Assembly (NCBI RefSeq): GCF_900105865.1
Contig: NZ_LT629804.1
Coordinates: forward strand, 992,001 to 1,056,000
From: Arcanobacterium phocae
GTDB lineage: Bacteria > Actinomycetota > Actinomycetes > Actinomycetales > Actinomycetaceae
Direction: 5' to 3'
DNA: 64,000 bases
Positions 40,237-49,750 of the stretch are shown here, in pieces (positions within the stretch are counted from its first letter, which is position 1; every line of letters starts with the position of its first letter). The notes under the pieces are model-generated. The model was not told the DNA's origin. It saw nothing but the letters and a program-made list of their open reading frames with translations, and made no database searches. The translations under genes were made by a program, and so were the position numbers.

Positions 40237-40500
40237 CTAATCTGTTTTGTGGATCGAGTATTTGACTCCGAGACCAATCGTCAAGAGCAAGATTCCGATA
40301 ATGGGATTGGTGAATGCTTGAAATTGGGTGCCGAGGAATTGCATTATCGCACCGATAAACATTCCGGATTGATCTGCCTCTAAGCCCCACAAAAAGAGAT
40401 AAGGACCCAGTATCGAAAAGAGAAGGTAAGCAATCAGGAAAGCGAGGCCTGCTCGCACAAGGTATTGGCCAAACCGTTGAGCATTAAAAGTGTTATTCAT
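40237..40500 (-). CDS. Small membrane protein of unknown function
   Basis: An 87-residue protein with two hydrophobic helices (about 17-40, LAFLIAYLLFSILGPYLFLW, and 62-80, NPIIGILLLTIGLGV). The loop between is weakly amphipathic and the C-terminus (KYSIHKTD) is short and basic. GGGAGG immediately upstream of the ATG is a good ribosome-binding site, which supports a real gene. I do not recognise the family. It is convergent with the rluA-type gene and divergent from guaA. Confidence 0.7.
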   Translation of the reverse strand: MNNTFNAQRFGQYLVRAGLAFLIAYLLFSILGPYLFLWGLEADQSGMFIGAIMQFLGTQFQAFTNPIIGILLLTIGLGVKYSIHKTD

Positions 40501-40679
40501 GGTTCCTCCCTTTTCTTATATCTTAATCATGTTTGACGGGGGGCAAGCAGTTTATCCCAACGTTCGACCAACACCGCTCCGCCGCTGATCTATGGCTGCC
40601 AACCGCCAGCCGTATCACCAAGAGAGATATCACAGGCTCGATATGTGGGAGAACATAGCGTGGGTGGGTGCTCATTCGC

Positions 40680-40685
40680 TAGTCT
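40680..40685 (+). promoter_or_regulatory. -10 box of guaA, leaderless
   Basis: TAGTCT ends 7 bases before the guaA ATG at 40693, identical in sequence and spacing to the guaB3 case. Confidence 0.55.
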
Positions 40686-40692
40686 AGAGGGT

Positions 40693-42258
40693 ATGAATAC
40701 AACTGATCTTCGCCCAGTGATCGTCGTTGATAACGGCGCCCAATACGCTCAACTTATCGCTCGCCGTGTGCGCGAAGCCGGATACTTCTCCCAGCTCGTC
40801 CCACACTCCATGTCTACCGCCGACCTGCTAGCTAAGCAGCCTACAGCTATCGTGCTTTCTGGTGGACCATCGAGCGTCTACGAGCCAGGCTCGCCAAACC
40901 TCGATCCAGCAATCTTGGAAGCTGGCGTACCAGTGTTCGGTATCTGCTACGGCTTCCAGCAGATGGCTCAAGCATTGGGCGGAAAAGTTGATAAAACTGG
41001 CTTGCGTGAATACGGCGCAACGCAGGCGACCGTCGTCGATAGTGGCGTTATTCTTGGCGAAAACGCAACCGAAAACGTGTGGATGAGCCACGGGGATGCA
41101 GTTACGCAAGCCCCGGCAGGTTTCGTTGTGACCGCGACGACGCCGGGTGCACCAGTTGCCGCGTTTGAAAACCCCGAGGCGAAGATGTTCGGCGTGCAGT
41201 GGCATCCAGAAGTCAAGCATTCTGAGCACGGCCAAGACATGCTCGTGCGCTTCTTGCGTGACGGCGCTGGTCTCGAGCCAAACTGGGATTCGGGATCGAT
41301 TATTGAAGATCAGATCGAGAAGATTCGTGCCCAGGTTGGCGATAAGCATGCGATTTGTGCGCTCTCTGGCGGCGTGGATTCTTCGGTTGCGGCAGCTCTC
41401 GTGCACCGCGCAATCGGCGACCAGCTCACCTGCGTGTTCGTCGATCACGGTTTGCTACGTAAGGGCGAAGCCGAGCAGGTTATTGAAGATTACGCTGAAG
41501 CTCGCGGTATGAAGATCGTGGCTGTGGATGAATCTGAGCGATTCTTGAACGCGCTCGCGGGTGTGCGCGATCCAGAAGAAAAGCGCAAGATTATTGGCCG
41601 GGAGTTTATTCGGTCTTTTGAGGCTGCGCAGCAGAAGCTGTTAGCTGAGGCGCCTGAAGGCGTGGAGTTCGCGTTCTTAGTTCAGGGAACCTTGTATCCA
41701 GACGTTGTTGAGTCTGGTGGGGGAGACGGTACTGCGAATATTAAGTCCCACCACAATGTCGGCGGTCTGCCAGAAGACATCGAGTTCGAGCTGATTGAGC
41801 CGTTGCGTGACTTGTTTAAGGACGAGGTGCGCGCGATTGGTTTGGAGCTGGGCTTGTCTGAGAAGCTGGTGTGGCGTCAGCCGTTCCCAGGGCCAGGCCT
41901 TGGTATCCGTATCGTTGGCGATGTGACTTTCGAGCGTTTAGAGACCTTGCGTGCAGCGGATGCGATTGTGCGTGAAGAGCTCAGCGCGGCCGGTATGGAT
42001 CGTGAGATCTGGCAGTGCCCAGTGGTATTGCTAGCTGACGTTCGTTCCGTTGGTGTGCAGGGCGACGGCCGTACCTACGGTCACCCGATCGTGCTGCGCC
42101 CAGTTTCGTCTGAAGATGCGATGACGGCGGACTGGACCCGCGTGCCATACGACGTGCTGGCTAAGATCTCCAACCGCATCACCAACGAGGTTGCTGATGT
42201 TAACCGCGTGATGCTCGACTGCACCTCGAAGCCGCCGGCCACGATTGAGTGGGAGTAG
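40693..42258 (+). CDS. guaA: GMP synthase (glutamine-hydrolysing)
   Basis: Aminates XMP to GMP, following GuaB. The 521-residue protein has a class I glutamine amidotransferase domain (GICYGFQQM with the catalytic Cys at about residue 82; WHPEVKHSE), an ATP pyrophosphatase domain ([15 protein letters not shown], about 223-237), and a C-terminal dimerisation domain ending [11 protein letters not shown]. The start [21 protein letters not shown] at 40693 agrees with the family and the -10 spacing. A further in-frame ATG 16 codons upstream is not supported. Confidence 0.97.
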   Translation: MNTTDLRPVIVVDNGAQYAQLIARRVREAGYFSQLVPHSMSTADLLAKQPTAIVLSGGPSSVYEPGSPNLDPAILEAGVPVFGICYGFQQMAQALGGKVDKTGLREYGATQATVVDSGVILGENATENVWMSHGDAVTQAPAGFVVTATTPGAPVAAFENPEAKMFGVQWHPEVKHSEHGQDMLVRFLRDGAGLEPNWDSGSIIEDQIEKIRAQVGDKHAICALSGGVDSSVAAALVHRAIGDQLTCVFVDHGLLRKGEAEQVIEDYAEARGMKIVAVDESERFLNALAGVRDPEEKRKIIGREFIRSFEAAQQKLLAEAPEGVEFAFLVQGTLYPDVVESGGGDGTANIKSHHNVGGLPEDIEFELIEPLRDLFKDEVRAIGLELGLSEKLVWRQPFPGPGLGIRIVGDVTFERLETLRAADAIVREELSAAGMDREIWQCPVVLLADVRSVGVQGDGRTYGHPIVLRPVSSEDAMTADWTRVPYDVLAKISNRITNEVADVNRVMLDCTSKPPATIEWE

Positions 42259-42277
42259 GCAACTTCTAGTTTTAGCA

Positions 42278-42306
42278 AGGCCCCGCAGAATTTTTCTGCG
42301 GGGCCT
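42278..42306 (+). terminator. Terminator of guaA
   Basis: A 13-bp GC-rich stem (arms 42278-42290 and 42294-42306) with a TTT loop, 19 bases after the stop. Confidence 0.85.
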
Positions 42307-42399
42307 CACTAATTCATGGGTTAAAGGCTAAAAGGATGAAATAAAGTTTGGTCAGCTCCAAAGGTAGCTGGACCTAAATTCTCAGTATCTCGGACAGAA

Positions 42400-43926
42400 C
42401 TAATTAGTTTTAAATTTAAAACCGATCTGTTCGCCTTTAACTTTGAGATTCGCTATTATCACCTGTTCAATTAGTTGAGGGTTAAAACCGTCAAAATGCC
42501 CACTTCCAGTGATGGATACCCCAAATAGCTCAAAACGGCGGAAATGCGGATTTTTTTCATCTATACCTGCAATATATCTAATGTAAAAGTGGCTTTTAAA
42601 ATCACAGTGATTAATTTTCAAGCTATCACCGATCTGAAGCGAATCAAGGTGAGCTTCTTTCTTGTCTAACACTGTGCACTTATGGAGTTCAAGGGCTCTC
42701 CCATACGATGAGGCATTAAATGAGATATCGCCATGGAAGTTGCAACCACTAAAGATCGCACTATCGCAAAAAGTAGCATTATCAAACAACACTTTCCCAC
42801 TAAACTCCGTTTCATTAAACAGTGGAGTCCAAAACCACTTACTGCGTCGAAAATCTACTGAACCTTTGAAACGTGTTGTCCCCGGATAGTTATCCACTTC
42901 GTCGCTTGCAACGAACCCCCAATTTATCGATTTAGAGGTACTTTCCCCGACCTCGTTCCCAAAGTGCGCACCTCTGAAGTTAGCTTTTTTGGCAAAATTA
43001 ACGTTGCCTTCAAAACTAGGATTACTGAAATGAGCATGCTCAAAAATTGCTCGATCTTCAAAGCTGGCGCCGTTAAGGTTAATGATATTAAACTGCGCAT
43101 GACTTGCGTATACTGAATGACGAAATTTAGCTCGAAACAATGTAAGTTCATTTTTAAATTCACATTTTTCTATATTGACGCTGCAATGAAAGATAGTGTC
43201 TTGCATCGAGAATCGGAGGTTTCTCCAATCAGCCAGTTTTTCATTTCCTTGAGTTCGTTCCGCAATCAGTGTGATGACGCGTTCCTGAGCGATACCAAGA
43301 GCTCTTTCTGGAAAATCAGTAGAATGTCCATCATTAATCCCGTCGTCAGAAGGGAGATGTAAGCCTGCTCCTAGCAGTCCTGCTAGTCTTAGGAAGGTCG
43401 TTAACATGTCGACTATGCGCTGGTTTAATACCTCAACCTCACTCTCAGTCAAGGTTCCATTTTCCCTTTCTCGCTTAAATTCATCTACGAATTCATCAGA
43501 AAGTGCAGCGAGTGCATTTAATCCTGCAATTTTATGATCAATTGAATCCTCACCAAGTAAATCAAGACTTTTATTGATACGCTCTTCTCTGCGCCGTTGC
43601 CGCACGTAGCGATCCTGTTGCAAAGCGAGAATCTCTGATCGATTTTCTTCTCGGAGTTTTCTTTCCGTTTCTGCTTTATTAGTCACAATTCCGACAGTGG
43701 CAGATAGTATAGTTCCGACACCTAACGATAATACAACTCCGGAATTAAGGGACTCGGCTCCTTTTCGAATCTTCCAATCAAGCGGACTGGAAAAATCAAT
43801 ATAGTTAAAGAGCCAGCCAAGCAATAAGAAAGTGGCCATTATCATTATGGTGACAAATCCAAGCCATCTAAAAATTTTCGTTCCTATAGTCAGTTTATTC
43901 TTCCATTCCGTATTCACCTTACGCAC
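42400..43926 (-). CDS. Membrane-anchored pentapeptide-repeat protein
   Basis: About 508 residues from GTG 43926 (AGGA 5 bases upstream); a GTG at 43974 would add 16. Two hydrophobic helices occur near the N-terminus (FVTIMIMATFLLLGWLF and VVLSLGVGTILSATVGIV). A charged coiled-coil-like stretch and a helical domain containing SIDHKIAGLNALAALSDE follow. From about residue 260 there is a run of pentapeptide-like units with F/L at every fifth position (AQFNI, ASFED, AHFSN, ANFRG, AHFGN, ATFCD), predicting a right-handed quadrilateral helix on the cytoplasmic side. It is AT-richer than guaA and marks the left edge of the variable island. Related proteins occur sporadically; the function is unknown. 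Confidence 0.75.
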   Translation of the reverse strand: MRKVNTEWKNKLTIGTKIFRWLGFVTIMIMATFLLLGWLFNYIDFSSPLDWKIRKGAESLNSGVVLSLGVGTILSATVGIVTNKAETERKLREENRSEILALQQDRYVRQRRREERINKSLDLLGEDSIDHKIAGLNALAALSDEFVDEFKRERENGTLTESEVEVLNQRIVDMLTTFLRLAGLLGAGLHLPSDDGINDGHSTDFPERALGIAQERVITLIAERTQGNEKLADWRNLRFSMQDTIFHCSVNIEKCEFKNELTLFRAKFRHSVYASHAQFNIINLNGASFEDRAIFEHAHFSNPSFEGNVNFAKKANFRGAHFGNEVGESTSKSINWGFVASDEVDNYPGTTRFKGSVDFRRSKWFWTPLFNETEFSGKVLFDNATFCDSAIFSGCNFHGDISFNASSYGRALELHKCTVLDKKEAHLDSLQIGDSLKINHCDFKSHFYIRYIAGIDEKNPHFRRFELFGVSITGSGHFDGFNPQLIEQVIIANLKVKGEQIGFKFKTN

Positions 43927-44265
43927 CTGCTTCCTGTAGACGTGAATGCGCAAATATGCTGACCTAACTATCACATACCGCTAAAGTAGATATATTTTAA
44001 CATTACCGGAACTGTTGGCGAGTGGGGTAAAAGCTCAATAGCTCACTGCGTGTCAAAGCACGTCGGCGAGGCTAATGAAGAGTATTTTCCTGTTGATTGT
44101 TAGGTTTGGTATGTTAGAGTGACAACAGAAATTGTTGTGAATATGAGCTGATTTGGGTATACAGATCGTACGCGAATTAATATCTCAATTCGCTCTAAAT
44201 AAAGCATCCTGCATCTTGTTCCGATTCTCTATAGTAAAAGGGTAAGTTTATCTCTTTTGTCAAGC
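43927..44265. other. Intergenic stretch at island left side
   Basis: No gene recognised. It is AT-rich, with no inverted repeat strong enough to report. It separates the pentapeptide-repeat gene from the end of the decayed IS110-type transposase. Confidence 0.5.
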
Positions 44266-45491
44266 CTAGGTGGCTAGTTTGACGGGTCGGGTTTTGTGGA
44301 AAGTCTCGTCTCGGATCATGGTGAAGATGACTGCTATAGGTTTGTGTGCGAGTGCGATGATGGCTTGGTTGTGGCGTTGTCCAGCCAGGCATTTCTTGTC
44401 GTAGTAGCGTCGTGAGGTCGGATTTGATCGCAGGGAGGCAAAAGCGGAGAGGAACAGGGCTCGTTTGAGGCGTTTGTTGTCCGTGTGGGACATGGTTTCA
44501 GATTTCATTGATGTTCCTGATTGACGAGTTGCGGGTGTTAGTCATGGCATATGAGGCAAGGTGTGTGGCAGAAGCAAATTCTTTACCTGCTAGTTCGTCC
44601 GGTGATGACAGTACTGGTCCTGATCCCAACTCCTGGCATGGAGGTGAGGACCGAGTAAAGAGGGTGGTCACTCACCAGTGCCTCGATCTGGGTTTTTGAT
44701 GGTGGCTCGTTGGCGGTAGAGTTTATTGAGCGTTGTTGCAAGGTGTGGGATAACAATAGTGGTTGCGTTCGTACCGGTCACGGTCACTGTTTGTGTGGCT
44801 AGAGCGTCACGGGTTTCGTCTGCCCAAGCTTGCCGATACCGAGCTGGGTATTTCTTTAGTATTGCTACTAATACGAGCATGGCCAGCTTTCTTGAATTGG
44901 TCTGGCACTGGCCAGGTTTGTAGCATGGCTAGCAGTTGCTTGATGGTCTAGGCGTGGTCCGATTACGCGTTGCATACCGGGGGTGAATCTGAGTAAACAA
45001 GCCCCGGATACGGTTCCTGGTCTGGGGGATGTGTTGGGCGAGATCACCTTATCCGGTGAGCATCCCTAGCTCGGCTTCATCTTCATCAACCGTACGAAGA
45101 GCGCGCAGTGTGTGGGGCATCGCGTGAGTTGCTTGAGCGATGATGAACGCATCGCTCTGGTTGGTTTTAGCGTTTCCTGGGTATAGATCCGCGATCGGTC
45201 GCATCGTCAAACCAGGTAAGTACGCGACCTGTATCCCCAATTGCTTGGGCCACTGCCACAGCCAGCGCGCCGAATTGTTGCTGGCTGATCGACAACAATA
45301 AGTATTGGGCCAAAGCTGGCAAGCTCATCATAAATCTGTCGTAGTTATTTCTTCATCATTGGGGAAGCGAATGTGAATAGACCAGATTGCCACTGCCGTT
45401 AACGGCGGTTGTCCAGTGATCAGTCTTGCCCTGCGTCGATGCCAAGCCAGATATCGAAATTCTCCGGTGTCGCTGCCTGTCTGGCTTTCAA
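44266..45491 (-). pseudogene. Decayed IS110/IS1111-type transposase
   Basis: Pieces of one transposase lie in order on the minus strand but in different frames. The N-terminal DEDD part begins near 45491 (KARQAATPENFDIWLGIDAG), then breaks by a TGA and frame change before HWTTAVNGSGNLVY. Next comes GIQVAYLPGLTMRPIADLYPGNAKT (45049-45240), then ILKKYPARYRQAWAD (44668-44880). The helix-hairpin-helix LTSMPGVGIRT lies near 44640, and the C-terminal ETMSHTDNKRLKRALFLSAF is at 44266-44508. Several frameshifts and stops make it non-functional. The order and motifs match the IS110 family. The 45492-45736 stretch upstream shows no gene. Confidence 0.85.
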
Positions 45492-45736
45492 GAATAAAAC
45501 CAGTTAACTAGTTTTTAGCTTTCGCGGGTAAACACATCCGTCTTACACCCACGCCTGCGACAGGCATCATATTCCAGTGCCACGCCCCTGATGAGCAATC
45601 ACCAGTGCGTCTGTCCGATCCCGGTGACACCCTGGATCGTTGAAATTGACAGGGGCAGACAATCATGCTGGGATCGTCCAGCCAACAACCCCATCATCGC
45701 GCAACTGCCAGCTTCAGGGCTTATCAAAACAGTAAC

Positions 45737-46901
45737 GGGGAATGGGTCGATGGTGAAAAAGTTTAGTAGCCACACTCGAGAACGCATTGTTCGTAAGCTT
45801 GATAAGGCTTGAGAACTTAAAGAAGACGGGGCGAGTACGGCTCGGGTTCTGACCTTACTTGGAATTAGTGAAGGCTCACTACACTGGTGGTAAGCTACTT
45901 ACGGTTCGATGAGTAAGAGTGAGGCTAAAGAGTTAAAGTGTTTGAGTGAAGAGACCTCACGTTTCAAGTGTCTTTTAGGTCAGGCAGAGCTGGAAAAAGC
46001 GGCGGGGGAGGAATTGTCGTAAGGTAACTTTCCCCCAGCTCGCTACCCCGATGTGGTATGGTATCTGGTCGAGCTGGGCTAGTGCTAATGATTGGTTTGC
46101 CTGATTGTTGGGCTCTCACGCAGCGCTTACCAGCGTGCCAGAGCAGGTGATGACAAGCCTGATAGGTACGTGTTTTTTAGCGAGTGGATGTATGAGTTTG
46201 CTAAGGATCACCGCCGGTGGGGACATCGGCGCACTTGGGTTACAGCGCTAGCACAAGGGTATGGGGCGTGGCGGGAAACATTTCGTCGCTTATAGCGCGA
46301 GGAAGGCCTACGTGTGTTACCAAGGAAGAAACGTCAGAGTTTAACAGGTAAAGATCATCGCGAGGTGCTACCTGGTCAATACCCCAAAGCTGTGTGGGCT
46401 CTGGACTTCCAGTTCGATTCAGGCCCGGCATGGGAAGATGATCAAGATTTGCAACATCATCGATGAATATACCCGTGAACATGTTGCCTTTAGCGTCGAT
46501 CACAAGTTTGATACTGTCTCAGCTATTGAGCTACTTGGCCTAGCATCACTCGAACATGGTGGCAGACCTCGGGCGATCCTGATGGATAACGGACCTGAAT
46601 TCATCTCTCAAGCCTTACATGAATGGGCTGGTGAGGATGAAACGATTCAAGCGTTTATTCCAGCCGGTCAGCCTTGGCATAACGAGTTTGTTGAATCGTT
46701 TCATAACCGGATGCGAGATGAATTACTTGAAGGTAACAGCATCGAGAACCTAGAACACGCTCACACGTTGGTGGTTCACTGGTTACGACACCACAATAAC
46801 TTCTATCCACATTCCACGCTGGGCTACCTCAGCCCACGACAATACGCGGAACAATGGAAACAAGAAAACACGGTCAACACTTAAACCAACTGGACCAAAA
46901 A
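45737..46901 (+). mobile_element. Decayed IS3-family element, copy A (left, truncated)
   Basis: Shares 1165 bases with copy B (48317-49481) in inverted orientation; I found one base difference in the parts compared (Arg versus His codon near 46135). It lacks the outer end that copy B retains (49482-49533). The orfA region (from about 45751, MVKKFSSHTRERIVRKLDKA) is broken by TGA and TAA. orfB is split between frames. The inner end carries CTGGACCAAAAA, complementary to the other terminal repeat type TTTTTAGGTCCAG. Confidence 0.85.
46438..46884 (+). pseudogene. IS3-type transposase (orfB) C-terminal fragment, copy A
   Basis: A 148-codon open stretch with the integrase (rve) core: the second catalytic Asp in ILMDNGPEF and Glu in NEFVESFHNRMRDELL, ending YLSPRQYAEQWKQENTVNT. 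The first catalytic Asp lies just upstream in another frame (WALDFQFDS, about 46400), so a frameshift separates the triad and the enzyme is probably inactive. The same defect is present in copy B. Confidence 0.85.
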
Positions 46902-46932
46902 ACTAGGCCACGCCATTCTCCATAAATCTTTT

Positions 46933-48216
46933 CTAGTTTTCGAAGAGTTCTTTCCTGTCTTCAAATGGCATATCATTTAAATCTGGAACATTGGAGCCAA
47001 TAACTTTTATTGGTCCTGAGCTAGACATCACATATCCAGGATCTCCCTTTAACTCGATAAGTTTAAATTTACTCTCACAAGATTTACAATAGAGGTCAGA
47101 TAAATTATGTGGAGGATTCCAGTGATTAATTCTACCGCACATACAAGGTAATTCTATGGTTTGTTTAGATTTTATCAACCCTTCCTTTATGACGAAAGCG
47201 TACTTGTTATTTCTCGTCTTCACATGTTCAATAAGTTCTTTAACGTAGTTTTCTATTGTAGCAGTCATTCTTTTGCTACTCTTAACGCAGAAAATTTGTT
47301 CTAACATTTTTGAAATAGCACTCATATATATTTTGGCGAAAAATATTACCAGCGTTTCAATAATCTCATATTTCAACTCATTAAAATTTTCTGTGCTTAA
47401 TAAGTATGGCCCTAAAACACTTCCAAAAACGATGTCTAGTTGCTCTGAGCTTGAAAATAATGTTGAAATATAGCCAATATGTGTAAATTCTGAAGAAAAC
47501 TTAAATAAATTCTTCAAGTCTTTTATAAAATCTTGTTCTGATGATAATCCAAGTTCATCAAAGATAAAATCTAACTTTTGACCAAATGTATTTTTGGAGC
47601 ATTTTGTAATATCTGATTCATGTCCTTTCACTCTCTGCTTATAATTCAATTTATCAAATTCGGCTAAAGCTTGGGTAATTTCCTCATTAAATAGTGACTG
47701 GCGGATTGATTTAGTTGCGTACAATTCAAAACTTTTTAATGATGTTAACACATGGAAATTTAATTCTTTTACATCTAATAGGATCATTTGATAGGCATCA
47801 GATACCAAGCTATCAAGAGTTTGTCTGGTAACTGTAACTAATTCGTTGTAATCAATAAATTGTTTTTTCAACAAATGAACATTATTGTTTTCGATTTCAG
47901 CCATATCGTCAACTTTTGAAATTTCAGAGAATTTCTTTAATATCTCAATATCATTTAGCAAAATTCTGGGTATTATGTCTAGAAAATAAAATTTTGAATT
48001 GTGCTGGTTTTTAAATTCATCGCTTACATTATCCGCACTCTCTATCTCTTTTTCTATTTCTTTTTCCAAAATGACTATCTTATTTACAAAGATATCTAGA
48101 AGTTTGCTAACATATTTAATGTTATTGTATAATACCTCGTAATTATTTAAAGCAGCTGAATTTCTTTTTTCAGATAAATTAGTTGAAATACTCTTTATTA
48201 TATCTTTCTCGCTCAT
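46933..48216 (-). CDS. AT-rich gene of unknown function: helical protein with C-terminal zinc ribbon
   Basis: I do not recognise this 427-residue protein. Residues 1-330 are predicted mostly helical and charged, with a coiled-coil-like start (NKIVILEKEIEKEIESAD) and a helix pair around LFKFSSEFTHIGYISTL (about 240-256). The C-terminal ~75 residues form a zinc ribbon, CMCG and CKSC separated by about 18 residues, then a tail with GSNVPDLNDMP. Codon use and base composition are far more AT-rich than the rest of the window, indicating transfer from a low-GC donor. It is enclosed by inverted IS3 copies. AAAGGA lies 12 bases before the ATG. A similar ribbon-plus-tail module occurs at the N-terminus of the next island gene. 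Confidence 0.7.
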   Translation of the reverse strand: MSEKDIIKSISTNLSEKRNSAALNNYEVLYNNIKYVSKLLDIFVNKIVILEKEIEKEIESADNVSDEFKNQHNSKFYFLDIIPRILLNDIEILKKFSEISKVDDMAEIENNNVHLLKKQFIDYNELVTVTRQTLDSLVSDAYQMILLDVKELNFHVLTSLKSFELYATKSIRQSLFNEEITQALAEFDKLNYKQRVKGHESDITKCSKNTFGQKLDFIFDELGLSSEQDFIKDLKNLFKFSSEFTHIGYISTLFSSSEQLDIVFGSVLGPYLLSTENFNELKYEIIETLVIFFAKIYMSAISKMLEQIFCVKSSKRMTATIENYVKELIEHVKTRNNKYAFVIKEGLIKSKQTIELPCMCGRINHWNPPHNLSDLYCKSCESKFKLIELKGDPGYVMSSSGPIKVIGSNVPDLNDMPFEDRKELFEN

Positions 48217-48316
48217 GAAATTATTTTATCCTTTCCAAATAGACTATAATTTGATTATATTTTATAGTAATAAAATTTGAATTATAAGATTACAATCATT
48301 CGTTGCTAGGTGTTGC

Positions 48317-49533
48317 TTTTTGGTCCAGTTGGTTTAAGTGTTGACCGTGTTTTCTTGTTTCCATTGTTCCGCGTATTGTCGTGGGCTGAGGTAGCCCAGC
48401 GTGGAATGTGGATAGAAGTTATTGTGGTGTCGTAACCAGTGAACCACCAACGTGTGAGCGTGTTCTAGGTTCTCGATGCTGTTACCTTCAAGTAATTCAT
48501 CTCGCATCCGGTTATGAAACGATTCAACAAACTCGTTATGCCAAGGCTGACCGGCTGGAATAAACGCTTGAATCGTTTCATCCTCACCAGCCCATTCATG
48601 TAAGGCTTGAGAGATGAATTCAGGTCCGTTATCCATCAGGATCGCCCGAGGTCTGCCACCATGTTCGAGTGATGCTAGGCCAAGTAGCTCAATAGCTGAG
48701 ACAGTATCAAACTTGTGATCGACGCTAAAGGCAACATGTTCACGGGTATATTCATCGATGATGTTGCAAATCTTGATCATCTTCCCATGCCGGGCCTGAA
48801 TCGAACTGGAAGTCCAGAGCCCACACAGCTTTGGGGTATTGACCAGGTAGCACCTCGCGATGATCTTTACCTGTTAAACTCTGACGTTTCTTCCTTGGTA
48901 ACACACGTAGGCCTTCCTCGCGCTATAAGCGACGAAATGTTTCCCGCCACGCCCCATACCCTTGTGCTAGCGCTGTAACCCAAGTGCGCCGATGTCCCCA
49001 CCGGCGGTGATCCTTAGCAAACTCATACATCCACTCGCTAAAAAACACGTACCTATCAGGCTTGTCATCACCTGCTCTGGCATGCTGGTAAGCGCTGCGT
49101 GAGAGCCCAACAATCAGGCAAACCAATCATTAGCACTAGCCCAGCTCGACCAGATACCATACCACATCGGGGTAGCGAGCTGGGGGAAAGTTACCTTACG
49201 ACAATTCCTCCCCCGCCGCTTTTTCCAGCTCTGCCTGACCTAAAAGACACTTGAAACGTGAGGTCTCTTCACTCAAACACTTTAACTCTTTAGCCTCACT
49301 CTTACTCATCGAACCGTAAGTAGCTTACCACCAGTGTAGTGAGCCTTCACTAATTCCAAGTAAGGTCAGAACCCGAGCCGTACTCGCCCCGTCTTCTTTA
49401 AGTTCTCAAGCCTTATCAAGCTTACGAACAATGCGTTCTCGAGTGTGGCTACTAAACTTTTTCACCATCGACCCATTCCCCCTATCTACAGGAAAGGTAT
49501 CAACAAACAACACTCGAGTCATCTGGACCTAAA
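48317..49533 (-). mobile_element. Decayed IS3-family element, copy B (right, both ends present)
   Basis: Inverted near-identical copy of element A, carrying both ends: TTTTTGGTCCAG at 48317 and CTGGACCTAAAAA ending at 49533. Both orfA stop codons and the orfB frameshift are shared with copy A. The element therefore was already defective when duplicated, or was mobilised in trans. I could not define target-site duplications. Confidence 0.85.
48334..48780 (-). pseudogene. IS3-type transposase (orfB) C-terminal fragment, copy B
   Basis: Encodes the same 148 residues as the copy A fragment at 46438-46884, including MDNGPEF and NEFVESFHNRM. It is cut off from the first catalytic Asp by the same frameshift, so it is judged inactive. 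Confidence 0.85.
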
Positions 49534-49619
49534 AACTTAGGGCACTCCATGCTCAACTAAGCGTGTGTAAATCTCCCACTACAACATAAGCAGACCTTTT
49601 GCATACTATATAAAGCTGT

Positions 49620-49735
49620 TGGAAGTTTCCCGATGTGCCGTGCATCTCTCGCAGGGCTAGCTAAACTCCGTGACAATACGCGAAAAAATGAGAAGAGAAA
49701 ACGCGGTTAACACTTACGCAACGGGTTCAAAATCC
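49620..49735 (+). other. Remnant resembling the 3' end of an IS3 element
   Basis: About 49690-49725 resembles the orfB end of copies A and B with scattered changes (AGAAAACGCGGTTAACACTT against AGAAAACACGGTCAACACTT). It looks like a diverged third remnant just downstream of the 423-residue gene. The rest of 49534-49750 shows nothing. Confidence 0.45.
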
Positions 49736-49750
49736 TAAGCAACTCCAACA

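Noticed and set aside
45737..49533. Classical composite transposon
   Set aside because: Copy A lacks its outer terminal end, both transposases are broken and no target duplication could be matched, so mobility as a unit is not supported.
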